Virus record (IMG/VR): IMGVR_UViG_3300011116_000560
Location: 1 to 55,985 of that record
Length of the DNA: 55,985 nt
Strand: one strand, 5' to 3'
Source: a virus
The notes below the pieces were generated by a model, which worked only from the letters and a program-made list of their open reading frames with translations, was not told the DNA's origin and ran no database searches. This document shows, one piece after another, positions 8,662-17,966 of the stretch. Within the stretch, counting starts at the first letter, position 1; every line of letters starts with the position of its first letter. The position numbers and the translations under genes were made by a program.

Positions 8662-11042
8662 CAGGCCTCCCTCAGACTAGTCGGCGTCTCGCCAAAGTGT
8701 ATAGCTTTAGCGCGGGTATTGCCAGATACGGATATCTCAAATGTGTCGGTTTTATACCCGGTAGGAAGCCTAAATGTGGCGTCGGAAGTAATAGTCGTAG
8801 CTATTACTTCCTCTTTCTTTGCCCACATACGGAACGTCAGACTCTTTATGGAGTCAATAGCGATAGGCAGCCGCACCAAGGAAGCTGCACCCCGGTTAAA
8901 CCCAATCGAGTTAAACCCACCGGGAGCGTAAACTTTTGCCCCTGTAGAATTGGTAAACCCAGCGGGGCCATTAAAGCAACCGAATTGATTAGTGATCGCC
9001 CGAATACTTAGATTATATGCTACGGCAGCTGCATTATAATCTTGAATTGCTACCAAATCAGACAGCAAACCTGCGTAATCCGCAAATATCCTCGCAGCAC
9101 CGATATTGGTGTAGCCCTCAGTAATGATAACTTTGGACTTCCATTCAAATGACATAGCGGGCTGGTCTAACCGATCCCACTCTCTAAGTTCTTTAGTTGC
9201 GTTATCTATAAAGAAGAATTTATCAAAAACAGTGTCATAATAGGCTGCGTCAAACTTTGCACTTATGTCTACAAAATACCCGCCAGATTTTTCATCCCGT
9301 TCGAAAATGAACGCTCCTCCGGCATGAGAAGCAAAATACTTGTTTGCAGAAAAAGCAGCCACAATTGTTGTTTGGTCAATCTCATTCCACGTATCCCAAT
9401 CGTAAATTTGTTTGGTGACAATATCAATCCCGCTAGACGGGCTATATATGGCCAACCCGCCGTGAGTTGGATAGATCACGCCATAGCCTAGATTGACTAT
9501 GCCGCGCTTGGATTCGCACGGGTATGGAGCGTCGATACGAGCGTAGGCCATGGCTTCTGGCGAGCTACCGCTAACCAAGTACGGGTAGGAGTCGGTTAGC
9601 ACTAGGATAGCACCTGCAATCGATGCTAATCCAACTATTGTATGAGGGAATACGAGCCTGTACCGCTTAGGCCACGCCCAAGGCTTATCAATCTCCGAAA
9701 AGCACAATTCATTACCCACAAACCCAACAAGGATATTATTCTGAGCTACGATAAGCCCAGTCATATTCTCGTCTGGCGCTTCGTTATATAGCGAATCAAT
9801 GGTAATGGATAAGTGCGTAACCAAGAAATCATCAATGAACGAACTACCAGTATAGAAGCGTGATGAGGTAACCCCCGGCTCTGCCGTGTCCCAGTACTGA
9901 TACCCAGCAGATGTGGCTGTCGTGGCTTTATCTGATCCAGCGGCGGTGTAGGTAAATTTGTATTTATCGACTACCGATAAAACTGCTACGTCCGTCACAT
10001 CGAACGATGTATCAGGTACCCCGCCAAATGTAGTGCTGGTTATTTTTATCTCATCGCCTACTAACAGGTTATGTGGGTATAATGTCGTCATAGTGACAAC
10101 GTTGGACGTTCTGGATGCAGACGCCAAAGGATTAGGGAACCATATCTCTGCGAGCAGATAGTAGGTTGTAGCTACCGAACTAGGAACGGTACGGTACACA
10201 CGAAACCCACGTACAAAATTGGATCCTGCTGGTGGCGCAGTCGGTAGCCCGGAAATAGTTACGGTTTGCCCTTCGCGGACATAAACCTCAGTCGTCGGAT
10301 CGCTTGGTACGGACTCCTCGCCCCACGGTGTAAGCCAGCTGTACACATACGTCCTATTTGCAGGAGTACCCGCTAAACTTACTGAACCGTTTGTATCGCC
10401 AGTTACAGCAACAACCGCGCCTTGGTTATAGTAGGAAAATGACGTGGTATTTAGCACGGTGACGCGTACGTTGGTACTGTTAAACGTAAGTCCTGTTGCG
10501 GAGACGAACGATGTTATTGACACAATCAAATCAGAGCGCAAACCATGCGGGGTCCCGGTTACAATTGTGGCAATATTACCAGAATCACGGGCATACGAAA
10601 CTGTGGTTTTAGACGCAAACGACGCAGCAGACACAGTAGGCACTGTAGTCGGGAGCGGTAGACCAAGATCGTAGGAGGCATATGGATAAGACCCAGCTCC
10701 CTGAACAGCAAGGGCATAGTCGGTTACTTTAGGCGCACCATCCCCCGTGTAGTAGATGCGTTGTTCTTCGCCAGACAACGATGTGGGGCGCACTACATCT
10801 ACATCGGAAACCCAAGATAACCATAAATTACTAGTTGCATCTGCCGGGTCTTGCATAGGGTAAATAGTCTTAACAATACCAGACCGAAGCGGAAGAGCAA
10901 TTGTCAGCGGCTGACGATATGGGATTAAGTCGCCGGAATGCAATTTTACATTCGTAGCAATCTGCGCAGCAGAGTTCGGCAGCAGCTCCGGACCAATCTT
11001 GGGAGCAATACCTAAAAACTTTGTTAACTTTGCTGCGGGCAT
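8661..11042 (-). CDS. Tail nozzle / tail tubular protein B-like (793 aa)
   Basis: This large beta-rich protein begins with LTKFLGIAPKIGPELLPNSA followed by AQIATNVKLHSGDLIPYRQP. The pattern PKI...LLP..AQ.A.N..L.SG.L.P.R opens podovirus nozzle proteins. Further motifs WLSWVSDVDVVRP and RIYYTGDGAPKVTDYA are also typical of that family. A fibronectin-like or beta-sandwich insertion (about 130-350) and a propeller-like region with repeated aromatic strands follow. The protein would form the distal tail tube through which DNA leaves. It is adjacent to the fibre genes on one side and small tail proteins on the other. The nozzle assignment rests on motif recognition, not on a structural comparison. 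Confidence 0.75.
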   Translation of the reverse strand: MPAAKLTKFLGIAPKIGPELLPNSAAQIATNVKLHSGDLIPYRQPLTIALPLRSGIVKTIYPMQDPADATSNLWLSWVSDVDVVRPTSLSGEEQRIYYTGDGAPKVTDYALAVQGAGSYPYASYDLGLPLPTTVPTVSAASFASKTTVSYARDSGNIATIVTGTPHGLRSDLIVSITSFVSATGLTFNSTNVRVTVLNTTSFSYYNQGAVVAVTGDTNGSVSLAGTPANRTYVYSWLTPWGEESVPSDPTTEVYVREGQTVTISGLPTAPPAGSNFVRGFRVYRTVPSSVATTYYLLAEIWFPNPLASASRTSNVVTMTTLYPHNLLVGDEIKITSTTFGGVPDTSFDVTDVAVLSVVDKYKFTYTAAGSDKATTATSAGYQYWDTAEPGVTSSRFYTGSSFIDDFLVTHLSITIDSLYNEAPDENMTGLIVAQNNILVGFVGNELCFSEIDKPWAWPKRYRLVFPHTIVGLASIAGAILVLTDSYPYLVSGSSPEAMAYARIDAPYPCESKRGIVNLGYGVIYPTHGGLAIYSPSSGIDIVTKQIYDWDTWNEIDQTTIVAAFSANKYFASHAGGAFIFERDEKSGGYFVDISAKFDAAYYDTVFDKFFFIDNATKELREWDRLDQPAMSFEWKSKVIITEGYTNIGAARIFADYAGLLSDLVAIQDYNAAAVAYNLSIRAITNQFGCFNGPAGFTNSTGAKVYAPGGFNSIGFNRGAASLVRLPIAIDSIKSLTFRMWAKKEEVIATTITSDATFRLPTGYKTDTFEISVSGNTRAKAIHFGETPTSLREA

Positions 11043-11048
11043 TGTATA

Positions 11049-11510
11049 CTACGGTCTAACAAGTGCATCAGGGTCAACTGGCCAACCATGTTGCTGCCAT
11101 GCGGCGCAAGCAGCTGCGTCGGCTAGGGCATTTATCTCGGTTTCAAGCGCATTGCCGTTAGCCCGAAGAGCTTTGCGATAGGTACGGATAGCATCGCTTG
11201 CCTTTGTGTTTGTTGCATCTTCAAGTTCGCGTGTGATCTGCCAATCGCTTTGCGCGAGAGACGATGCAACGTAGGCCTTAGCGGCTACAATAAGCACTTG
11301 CTTGCACTGAGCAACGTCACGCGGCGAACCAGCGGCGAAGTAGAAGCGGCTATCGAAGGCTTCCGGCTGTGGCGGGTCGTATCGCGTGATGCCTTTCTCA
11401 GCGAGCATTTCCGGGGTGGCGTTACTAAGCCAGATATCGGAGAACTTTTCACCGTCAATAGTGAAGCCGTTACCAGCACTAATAGTAGTACCGTCTGGAA
11501 GCTGAAACAT
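11049..11510 (-). CDS. Probable tail-fibre assembly chaperone (153 aa)
   Basis: The 153-residue product begins with a short beta segment (MFQLPDGTTISAGNGFTIDG). A PPQPEAFDSRFYFA linker and a helical C-terminal half ending in AACAAWQQHGWPVDPDALVR follow. This arrangement (small beta head, then a helix-rich domain with DUF4376-like character) is common in proteins encoded directly downstream of tail fibres that help them fold. Here it lies immediately downstream of the 885-residue LamG-type fibre gene with a three-base gap. The chaperone role is inferred from that order and the architecture. A minor structural role is equally possible. Confidence 0.5.
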   Translation of the reverse strand: MFQLPDGTTISAGNGFTIDGEKFSDIWLSNATPEMLAEKGITRYDPPQPEAFDSRFYFAAGSPRDVAQCKQVLIVAAKAYVASSLAQSDWQITRELEDATNTKASDAIRTYRKALRANGNALETEINALADAAACAAWQQHGWPVDPDALVRP

Positions 11511-11513
11511 TTG

Positions 11514-14171
11514 TTACCTCGCTCGTGCAGTTTTAAAGGGTTGTTCGGCAAATGCAGCAAAAACGAATGTTTGTCCGGACTGATTTAAGTTTACGGACGA
11601 TCCGTCATGGCGGATTTTGAAGCCGTTTGAGGTTATATCCAATAGATTTGTTGCAGTTGAATCTGCTGCTGAGGAACTTGGCACCAGCACGTTAGCAGAA
11701 ACGTTATAAGTGTCACGAACAGCGTCAACTATACCCCATCCACCAGTTGAAGCGCTTTTCCACATAACCCAACGAGGGCGAAATCCACAGTAAACAAAAG
11801 GACCATCAGTGCTGCCATTGCCAGTGTAAGAGCCGAACTTGGAGAAGCCGGAGATTTCGGCAAACAGATATGCGATATAACTTTTTGTGTTCTCGTTTAC
11901 TTCTGGCCAAGACGAACCGCCAAGGCTAAAGACTGATGACGTCGGATCTGTGCTATTCCATTGCCCGCTAGCGCCGCCATTTGCCTGTGCGCCAGTAGAT
12001 TGAAGTTCCAAGCGATAATTCGCGCTGGTCAGGCCTGAATGATAGACAAACCACCCATAAGGGGTTGTTGTGTTTCTCCCTTTGACAATAATCATCTTAG
12101 GTGCAACGCCAAGAGAATGTGCCACGGTACGAGCTGAGCCGGTTCCGGTATATGAGACAATATCAAAGCCCGGTGTTGCACCTTTCTTCCAGCCTGCCAC
12201 AACATAGGCGCGCCCAGTAATACCCGCATTTAAGCTAAACGGCTGCATTGCCAGTACGTTTACACCGGGGGTGCCGTTCCAGTAAAACTCTGCGGACGAC
12301 GTTACTTCCGCTGCTGTGTTGTTTGATGACAGCGTGTTCCCATTTATTGCCAAATCGTTAATCAACAGATGATTTGTCGACCCGTTGCTCCGATCCTTTA
12401 ACCAAGCAAAGTTCGAAATCATTCCGCTAGGCATTGGAATGTTGACGGCAGCACCAGTGCCAGTGATCGTGACAACATCAAAATAAGTATTCGGCTTCAA
12501 GATCGCCGGGTCGGGGAGGTTCTGCGTGCAGAGGGCTTTGCTGCCCGAGGGGGCGGTGTAAGCAAAGGGGCGCTGACCAGCGTTAATTGAAAAGGCCGTG
12601 CTCTGCGAAGCGCCAGAATAGTGCCCCACTGCTGGAAACAATGTTCCAGCCGCGATGCTGGAGTACATCGCCGTTGTTGGCGTGCTATCGTTGCTGTTGG
12701 AGGCATTCATCCAACCGGTATCGTCACGGATGAATATTTCTCTAGTCAAAGCCTTCCAGTAAAACCCATATACAGTAAGGCCGAATGCGGTAGCGAATTT
12801 CCCCCATACGGTCCCGCCCGGTGCGCCGGTGGGATTGTTGGTGAGTTTAGCCCCACGTGTGCCAGAACCATTGTAGGCCGGGCTGAACGCCCATCCGTAG
12901 GCATCACCACCAAGAAGTGCAGCCAAAGATGACCGAGCGTCCGCGACCCCGATCAGGGCGTTAGAGTTAGAGTTCGTGTTGACGCCCACTTCCCAATATT
13001 GGTCGACAGTATCGCTAAGAGCGAACGTCGAGCGCGTCGCTTGCGTAATTGACGCACCAGACCAAGCGGCGTCGAGATTGCCTCCGGTGAGTGCAACACC
13101 TGCGGCCTTATCAAGCGGGTTCCATGTGCAATAATTCCCGCGCACCTCGCCACCAGCACCAGTGTCGGTGCCGTAGTTCGTAGGCGTGTCAACGAGGCTG
13201 TCGTTGGTGACGCCTGCGGCGACAGAGATGCCTGATGGTGTCCAGTTATTGCCCGTGAATACGAGAGCGCCGCCGACCACAGTGGTCGTGGCCGCCGCAG
13301 ACATCGTGGCAGTCCATGCACCGGAGACGCCGCCGACTACCGTGAGGTAAGTGTTGGACGGAATGCCGGAGCCCGTGACAATCTGATTGACCTGCGGCTG
13401 AACTGCGCCCGCGATGGCAGTCAGAGCGGTGCTGGACGCCGTGGTGCCTGTTGTCGAGAGGACGTTTGTTCCCGACGAGTCCTTACCAATGGTTGCTGGA
13501 GTAATGCCTGAGTTGTCGCTGAACTTCAGATAAAACCCGTTCGTGCCGTAGGAGCCGCTGTAAGCCTTTGGTTCCCAAGCGCCTGTCGTGGCGTTGGTTT
13601 GGCCGAAATTTGAAGCGGCTAGTGCCTGCCCGTCGATGTGACGAAAGCTCGCCAGATAACCGTCGAAGAAATTGTAATTGTTGCCGACTTCGCGACCGAT
13701 CTGCTGGACCTTGCCGGAACCCGCGATCTTAAGAGTTTGCGCAGGCGTGACCTCAGTGCTCCATGCCTGCAATGACTGTACGACACCATTCACTTCTATG
13801 ATGAGGCGGCTACCGGAAGCTGCATCCGTGTCGACACGAAGGACAATGTGAAGCCACGCAGACGGGTCGCGGTAAACTGCGGCTGTCTTTACCGAGTTGG
13901 CGTTAGCGTTGGCCCACCAGCGCAACGTGTCGTCGGTGTCGAACCCGAACAGATCGTAACCAGTCGAGTCAGCGGCATACAGGGGTTGCAAGGCCGAGTC
14001 GGAAATCTTGCCGCGCTTAAGCCAGAACTCTTGCGTGTACTTCTTAGCACTCGCCGGAGCTACCCCCGGAGTCCACGCCAGCTTTGCCGATGCGGCCTGA
14101 CGAAGCCGCAGCGAGCGCGCGATCTGGTAACCGCCACGAGTTGATTTTGTGTTTCCAGAGATTACGCTCAT
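11514..14171 (-). CDS. Tail fibre with LamG/concanavalin-like and SPRY-like domains (885 aa)
   Basis: The N-terminal 220 residues read as a LamG/concanavalin-type beta-sandwich ('YTQEFWLKRGKI', 'AWLHIVLRVDTDA', 'FFDGYLASFRHIDGQAL', then NGFYLKFSDNSG). A Gly/Thr/Ser-rich repeat region follows. A SPRY-like segment (YWEVGVNTNSNSNALIGVAD) sits near 390-420. The C-terminal half has repeated domains with the pattern GF.I..YTGTGS.RTVAHSLGV.PK, as in many phage receptor-binding fibres. This is the best candidate for host-receptor binding. The start overlaps the stop of the upstream 210-residue fibre-associated gene by four bases. Receptor specificity cannot be read from the sequence. Confidence 0.75.
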   Translation of the reverse strand: MSVISGNTKSTRGGYQIARSLRLRQAASAKLAWTPGVAPASAKKYTQEFWLKRGKISDSALQPLYAADSTGYDLFGFDTDDTLRWWANANANSVKTAAVYRDPSAWLHIVLRVDTDAASGSRLIIEVNGVVQSLQAWSTEVTPAQTLKIAGSGKVQQIGREVGNNYNFFDGYLASFRHIDGQALAASNFGQTNATTGAWEPKAYSGSYGTNGFYLKFSDNSGITPATIGKDSSGTNVLSTTGTTASSTALTAIAGAVQPQVNQIVTGSGIPSNTYLTVVGGVSGAWTATMSAAATTTVVGGALVFTGNNWTPSGISVAAGVTNDSLVDTPTNYGTDTGAGGEVRGNYCTWNPLDKAAGVALTGGNLDAAWSGASITQATRSTFALSDTVDQYWEVGVNTNSNSNALIGVADARSSLAALLGGDAYGWAFSPAYNGSGTRGAKLTNNPTGAPGGTVWGKFATAFGLTVYGFYWKALTREIFIRDDTGWMNASNSNDSTPTTAMYSSIAAGTLFPAVGHYSGASQSTAFSINAGQRPFAYTAPSGSKALCTQNLPDPAILKPNTYFDVVTITGTGAAVNIPMPSGMISNFAWLKDRSNGSTNHLLINDLAINGNTLSSNNTAAEVTSSAEFYWNGTPGVNVLAMQPFSLNAGITGRAYVVAGWKKGATPGFDIVSYTGTGSARTVAHSLGVAPKMIIVKGRNTTTPYGWFVYHSGLTSANYRLELQSTGAQANGGASGQWNSTDPTSSVFSLGGSSWPEVNENTKSYIAYLFAEISGFSKFGSYTGNGSTDGPFVYCGFRPRWVMWKSASTGGWGIVDAVRDTYNVSANVLVPSSSAADSTATNLLDITSNGFKIRHDGSSVNLNQSGQTFVFAAFAEQPFKTARAR

Positions 14172-14800
14172 GCTGCAACATTACCCGAAGTAGTCGCTAT
14201 GACGTTTGTTCCGTCGTAGCAGTAGTACGAAATCCAGTACGTCCCGCTTGTGCTGATAGTTGCCAAGTCAGCAGTACTCATCTTTGTCGTTGCTGCGGCA
14301 GTGATGGCGTAGTTGCTGCCATTGACGAGGTGTATGTTGCCCGACTGACCAGACGTGATGTTCGTGAACGTCAGCGCACCACCAGCCGTAGGCGTCGAGC
14401 GGAAGTTGTTCGTCACGTTCATGTCGAACGACACGTCGTTGTCCGTCGTCACCGTACCGCGCTGCGATGCCGTGAAGGTCTGAAGGTCAGCCGTCTTGGC
14501 AGTTTCAGCGAACAACGCTGCTGTTGGACGGATTTCTACGACATCCCCGTTGCTGAACGCTTTTGCAGTAGTATTATCCTGCGCCCTGACAATAGTACTA
14601 AACGTATCAGTAGACCGAGCCGTTACCTTGATGATCTCTACGTTGAGAGATGCATCTATCAAGGTGGCGTAGAAATATGCGCCACCGGTCGGGTTTGGGA
14701 ACAGAGCACCCTGTCCCGCGTTTAACGCTAAGCTTACAGCAGATAGGGTGATAGCCCCGTTAAGCGTGCCTGCGGCGTTGTTAGTTATAAGAGCTGCCAT
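14168..14800 (-). CDS. Fibre-associated structural protein (210 aa)
   Basis: The N-terminal 90 residues carry a motif series familiar from phage fibre or upper tail proteins: FPNPTGGAYFYATLIDASLN, then VEIIKVTARSTDTFSTIVRA and GDVVEIRPTAA. This forms a small beta domain that often precedes fibre modules. The C-terminal half is Thr/Asn-rich beta with repeats of the type TFTNITSGQSGNIHLVNG. It is encoded just upstream of the large fibre with a four-base overlap, so the two products are probably made in coordinated amounts. A role as fibre base or short fibre is likely, but its partner is not visible from sequence. Confidence 0.65.
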   Translation of the reverse strand: MAALITNNAAGTLNGAITLSAVSLALNAGQGALFPNPTGGAYFYATLIDASLNVEIIKVTARSTDTFSTIVRAQDNTTAKAFSNGDVVEIRPTAALFAETAKTADLQTFTASQRGTVTTDNDVSFDMNVTNNFRSTPTAGGALTFTNITSGQSGNIHLVNGSNYAITAAATTKMSTADLATISTSGTYWISYYCYDGTNVIATTSGNVAA

Positions 14801-14812
14801 TTTGCGCCTCTA

Positions 14813-15259
14813 TTACGAAACGGTGATAACCCAAGAGATGGTCAGGGTATCCGACGCACCTTTATTGATGACGGAGTAGACCGTACGGCAGAGCATTGTA
14901 CCAGCGGAAGCAGCGTTAAAAATGCCAGCTTCGACAAGCGCGCCGGTGCCAACGCCAGCGCTGAACGTACAGGCGTACGTGACGGTATTGGTCGACACAG
15001 TGGTACTCGTCAACGCGGTACGGCTGGAGCCTACAGCCGCGCCCAACGTAGTGTCGGTGGCGTAGGCAGTCGTCGAGCTGGTGCCGACTTCCATGTGCGA
15101 CATGGCCGTGGCAGTGGCGTCCTTCATACGCGAGGCGATGAAACCCTTACCTAAGGTGGTGACGACGTTGTCATGCTCACGCTTTTCTTTAACTTTACCA
15201 TCTGGGCCAGTAAGGACAAAGATAACCTTACCTTTTACAGTCGTCTGGTCTTGGATCAT
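14813..15259 (-). CDS. Small beta-rich virion protein (148 aa)
   Basis: A 148-residue protein with a predicted all-beta fold. It contains HDNVVTTLGKGFIASRMKD and MSHMEVGTSSTTAYATDTTL. This pattern (NLVt..G...ia.rl, MalGtG....a.dTtL) recurs in small phage structural proteins encoded among fibre genes. It ends TLTISWVITVS, a typical terminal strand. No catalytic motif is present. Its position between the repeat-rich 256-residue protein and the 210-residue fibre protein suggests a role in fibre or tail decoration. The exact function is unknown. Confidence 0.6.
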   Translation of the reverse strand: MIQDQTTVKGKVIFVLTGPDGKVKEKREHDNVVTTLGKGFIASRMKDATATAMSHMEVGTSSTTAYATDTTLGAAVGSSRTALTSTTVSTNTVTYACTFSAGVGTGALVEAGIFNAASAGTMLCRTVYSVINKGASDTLTISWVITVS

Positions 15260-15269
15260 GATAGGTTCC

Positions 15270-16040
15270 TTACTTGTTAAATGCCCTGACGTTGAAGGCG
15301 GATGCGTTCATAATTCCGAGCGGGGCCGAGGTTAGTGTTTCAGTAAGCGCTTCGGTAACAGTGGCTGAATCAGTAGCCACCTTGCTAAAGGTTAGCACAA
15401 TACCCTCAGATAGAGAAATACTGTCCGCCAAGGGGACGGTTATGAAGATAGCCTCAGTAACAGTAACACTGTCCCCGAGGGCGTTTGAGGTGACTGAGAA
15501 AGCTAGAGCTTCCGAAACTGTCGCCGTATCCGTAATAGTGTCTCGTACGAAAGACACTGTTCTATCCAACGCTTCACTCAAACTGGCAGAATCAGCCAAT
15601 ACACTGGACACATCAAATGGGTTCAGGCTATCGGTTGCCCCTACAGTATCCCCAAATTCGCGTCCCCCTGTTAAAGTTACTAGTTCGCTGACGGTAACAA
15701 TATCAAGCCCAAGGGCAATATCAGGTGTACTAAAGGCCTTGGTACCCGCCTCTGAAATTGACACTGTGTCAGGTGTAATAACGATACTTGGCCATAGAAT
15801 AGAGGCTTCGCCTACCGTAATACTATCAAATTCAACGGGGCCGTCATAGATAGTAATTGAATCGAGCAGAAATGCGCTATCCGAATATGTCGGGCTTATA
15901 AGCTTAGTATTTGTATCGGACGGGGTAACAGATTGTTGGAAGCGCGTAATAGGAAACGGCGCAAAAACAAGTTCTGGGTTCGCATATGCGGTAACGCGTA
16001 TGCCGGGGTATGCAGGGATGGTCGACCTAGATGTTACCAT
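15270..16040 (-). CDS. Repeat-rich fibre-like protein with D-S/T-x-x-x-S/T-E-A units (256 aa)
   Basis: The protein contains about eight or nine imperfect repeats of roughly 18-25 residues. Each holds a core such as DSVTVTEA, DSASLSEAL, DTATVSEAL, DSISLSEG or DSATVTEALTETL, separated by hydrophobic beta-prone segments. Such a pattern suggests a stacked or elongated beta structure, as in adhesins or fibre shafts. The C-terminus ends MNASAFNVRAFNK. The start overlaps the stop of the upstream 109-residue gene as TAATG. I do not recognise a named family. A fibre-shaft or decoration role is inferred from the repeats and the neighbours. Confidence 0.6.
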   Translation of the reverse strand: MVTSRSTIPAYPGIRVTAYANPELVFAPFPITRFQQSVTPSDTNTKLISPTYSDSAFLLDSITIYDGPVEFDSITVGEASILWPSIVITPDTVSISEAGTKAFSTPDIALGLDIVTVSELVTLTGGREFGDTVGATDSLNPFDVSSVLADSASLSEALDRTVSFVRDTITDTATVSEALAFSVTSNALGDSVTVTEAIFITVPLADSISLSEGIVLTFSKVATDSATVTEALTETLTSAPLGIMNASAFNVRAFNK

Positions 16041-16369
16041 TAAAACTGCGCCCGTACCCTGAATTTAAGCAGGTCATAGGAACTCTGCACCGCCCCATTA
16101 AAGTTAACTTCTATTTCTCCTTCGTACATTCCAGCGGCAACGCTTAGGACATTCGGGGCAAAGTCAAATGAAACTATGCCGTTTACCGCATCAGTCTTTG
16201 TACAAGTAATTGTGGAGAGCACCGTAGTCGTTCCCGCCGCACGAAAGTATACAAGTATGCTCGTCGTCGCCGCCGATAGATCAACTGCGCTACCCGATAC
16301 GTTATCTGTTAGCTGTAGCGTGATATCCGGCTTCTGATCGCCCTGAACAAGCCTTATTACGTCAACCAT
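16040..16369 (-). CDS. BppU-like N-terminal domain protein (109 aa)
   Basis: A small beta-sandwich protein with the pattern IRLVQGDQKPDITLQLTDNV, then VDLSAATTSILVYFRAAGT and GMYEGEIEVNFNGAVQSSYD. This order (quantity of motion 'GD..P.i...L.D..G.pvDLS.at....f', then 'aG.Y..e.ev.f.g....') is familiar from the N-terminal domain of phage baseplate upper or receptor-binding proteins. Here it stands alone, 109 residues long. It lies between the 217-residue tail-adaptor gene and the repeat-rich fibre-like gene, so it may link fibre to tail. No enzymatic motif is seen. Confidence 0.6.
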   Translation of the reverse strand: MVDVIRLVQGDQKPDITLQLTDNVSGSAVDLSAATTSILVYFRAAGTTTVLSTITCTKTDAVNGIVSFDFAPNVLSVAAGMYEGEIEVNFNGAVQSSYDLLKFRVRAQF

Positions 16370-16379
16370 TGCTATGACC

Positions 16380-17033
16380 TCACGAGAACGGTTGTAAGCG
16401 TACTGTTAAAGACGCTCTTGCCATGCCAATATTAGCCTTGGCGCGCTGCACCCCCGTTTTATAGGCGTACTGTTTCGCGTGAAACGCTGATAATTCCATA
16501 GACGACCACGATTTGTTAGGCAAAGCCAGCAAAGTGTGCAATGCACCATGGAGAATTAGGGGTTCCGCATCGTCAAAGAACCGTTTATCCATAGATGTGG
16601 CCTCTAAAGTAGGTTTTAGAGCCAAAAACATGATTATATTGTAAATTTCGGCATTACCCGGTACCGGAACAAGACAGAATTGGTCCGGATTGAACTGGGT
16701 AACGATGCGCGGCCTGTCGCGCTTAGCCACATCTGCGGATGGCCAGTCGGGGTACCGCGAATGTACGTTTTCCTGCGTCAATGGAAGTAGCGCGTTGTTC
16801 CCTATATGGGCATGGATTATGGCTGCAACGGCTGTTCCGCTAGGAGTGTCGTAGTCGTACTCAAAAACCCCTGCCGTTAGCGTTATTGCTTCCTGTTCAA
16901 ACCGCCATAATAGCGTCCGTTCGCATACGTCGATGGCTGCGGCACGAACATGCTGAATGATCGTTGGCATAGGGCACCCCGGGGCAACCGGGGCTATCTT
17001 ATATTCTAACGAAGAGAACAGCCTGTCAGTCAT
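16380..17033 (-). CDS. Tail adaptor / tail tubular A-like protein (217 aa)
   Basis: A 217-residue protein with an N-terminal helix (AAAIDVCERTLLWRFEQEAI), a beta core around FEYDYDTPSGTAVAAIIHAH, the segment RYPDWPSADVAKRDRPRIVT and FCLVPVPGNAEIYNIIMFLA, and a helical C-terminus. The order of elements recalls podovirus gatekeeper or adaptor proteins (T7 gp11-like). The upstream gene also encodes 217 residues with a similar order of elements. They could be an adaptor/gatekeeper pair that both sit under the portal. Which of the two is proximal is not clear from sequence. Confidence 0.55.
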   Translation of the reverse strand: MTDRLFSSLEYKIAPVAPGCPMPTIIQHVRAAAIDVCERTLLWRFEQEAITLTAGVFEYDYDTPSGTAVAAIIHAHIGNNALLPLTQENVHSRYPDWPSADVAKRDRPRIVTQFNPDQFCLVPVPGNAEIYNIIMFLALKPTLEATSMDKRFFDDAEPLILHGALHTLLALPNKSWSSMELSAFHAKQYAYKTGVQRAKANIGMARASLTVRLQPFS

Positions 17034-17687
17034 TTAGGGACCGTTCTTCTTGCCGGGAGTGGAGGAAGACTCGTCTGTAATTGACTGGTTGGCCAACGTT
17101 GCGCTCATCGTTTGCATAAACGACTGCATGAACATTGCAGCCCGCCCACTGGTAACGCTTTCGTTATCCGTTGACTCGATTAGCCATACTACGCCATCTA
17201 CAACCACAGGGAAATAGGCGTCTGGAAGCTCCGTGACAGTAGTGTTAGCGTCGTATGTGGCTGGCATCTTAGCGTACTCGCCAACAAGTATCTGCCCAGC
17301 CGGTGCTTTTGGGTATATAAAAAACCGATTAGCGTTTTTAACGTGCCGCATCCAATTCAAACAATTTCCATCAGGGTCATCTGCCCATGTGGGGTAGGTC
17401 TGATCGAGGGTAGCCCTGTTGGTTTCGCGTACCCCGGACCCACCTTTTACTCGGAAAATATCTATCAACCGCAAAGAATTAGTAGGCGCGGTTTGAAGAA
17501 CTTCTCCAGTTGCGCATGTAATATCGCCTATGTACGAAAACAGATCAGGCCGCAAGATCGCCATACGTTGCAACACCTGATTGGCTGTTCCAAGCAGATG
17601 TGCGTCAGAGTACCGCCGCAAACTTGCAGCGGCATTCGTATCTTGCAGGAGCCTGCGAGCCTCTGTAAGCACGTCAGCGAGTATCAT
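17034..17687 (-). CDS. Head-to-tail connector / adaptor protein (217 aa)
   Basis: The product begins MILADVLTEARRLLQDTNAA and continues RRYSDAHLLGTANQVLQRMA. This is the opening of a family I associate with phage adaptor or head-completion proteins (DUF6682-type). The centre has a beta segment with SLRLIDIFRVKG and NRFFIYPKAPAGQILVGEYA. The C-terminus is helical and ends in a Ser/Lys/Pro tail. It lies just downstream of the capsid cluster, the usual place for a connector that attaches to the portal. Its stop directly abuts the next gene's start, with no gap between them. Confidence 0.65.
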   Translation of the reverse strand: MILADVLTEARRLLQDTNAAASLRRYSDAHLLGTANQVLQRMAILRPDLFSYIGDITCATGEVLQTAPTNSLRLIDIFRVKGGSGVRETNRATLDQTYPTWADDPDGNCLNWMRHVKNANRFFIYPKAPAGQILVGEYAKMPATYDANTTVTELPDAYFPVVVDGVVWLIESTDNESVTSGRAAMFMQSFMQTMSATLANQSITDESSSTPGKKNGP

Positions 17688-17944
17688 AAGGATACCCTTT
17701 TGACTTTTGGCTTAGCAAATAACCCACGCCCGGCATCCTGAGACAATTCAGGTTTGTCAATTTTTATTTCCTCAAGGACATCAACGCTAATATCAATACG
17801 CGGTGGCTGTCCTTTGCGGTCCTCAGGAATGAACTTCTCCGGGTATGCCTGTTGTTCGCTAACTTCTTCGCAGTTTGGATGTACCGCAAGGATAGGGTGC
17901 CACTCATATATGGTCCCGTCGATCTTGTGGCGAAGATACCGCAT
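17684..17944 (-). CDS. Small structural-cluster protein (86 aa)
   Basis: An 86-residue acidic protein starting MRYLRHKIDGTIYEWHPILA, with a cluster of Glu/Asp and Pro in the middle and a basic C-terminus (AKPKVKRVSL). Proteins that begin with a 'yLrhK.dG.iyew...l' strand are found in head clusters of environmental podoviruses. I know of no assigned function. The start is 23 bases downstream of a strong hairpin. The stop overlaps the connector gene's start by four bases. Confidence 0.6.
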   Translation of the reverse strand: MRYLRHKIDGTIYEWHPILAVHPNCEEVSEQQAYPEKFIPEDRKGQPPRIDISVDVLEEIKIDKPELSQDAGRGLFAKPKVKRVSL

Positions 17945-17966
17945 AAAAACCTCTAGAGTTGGAGTA

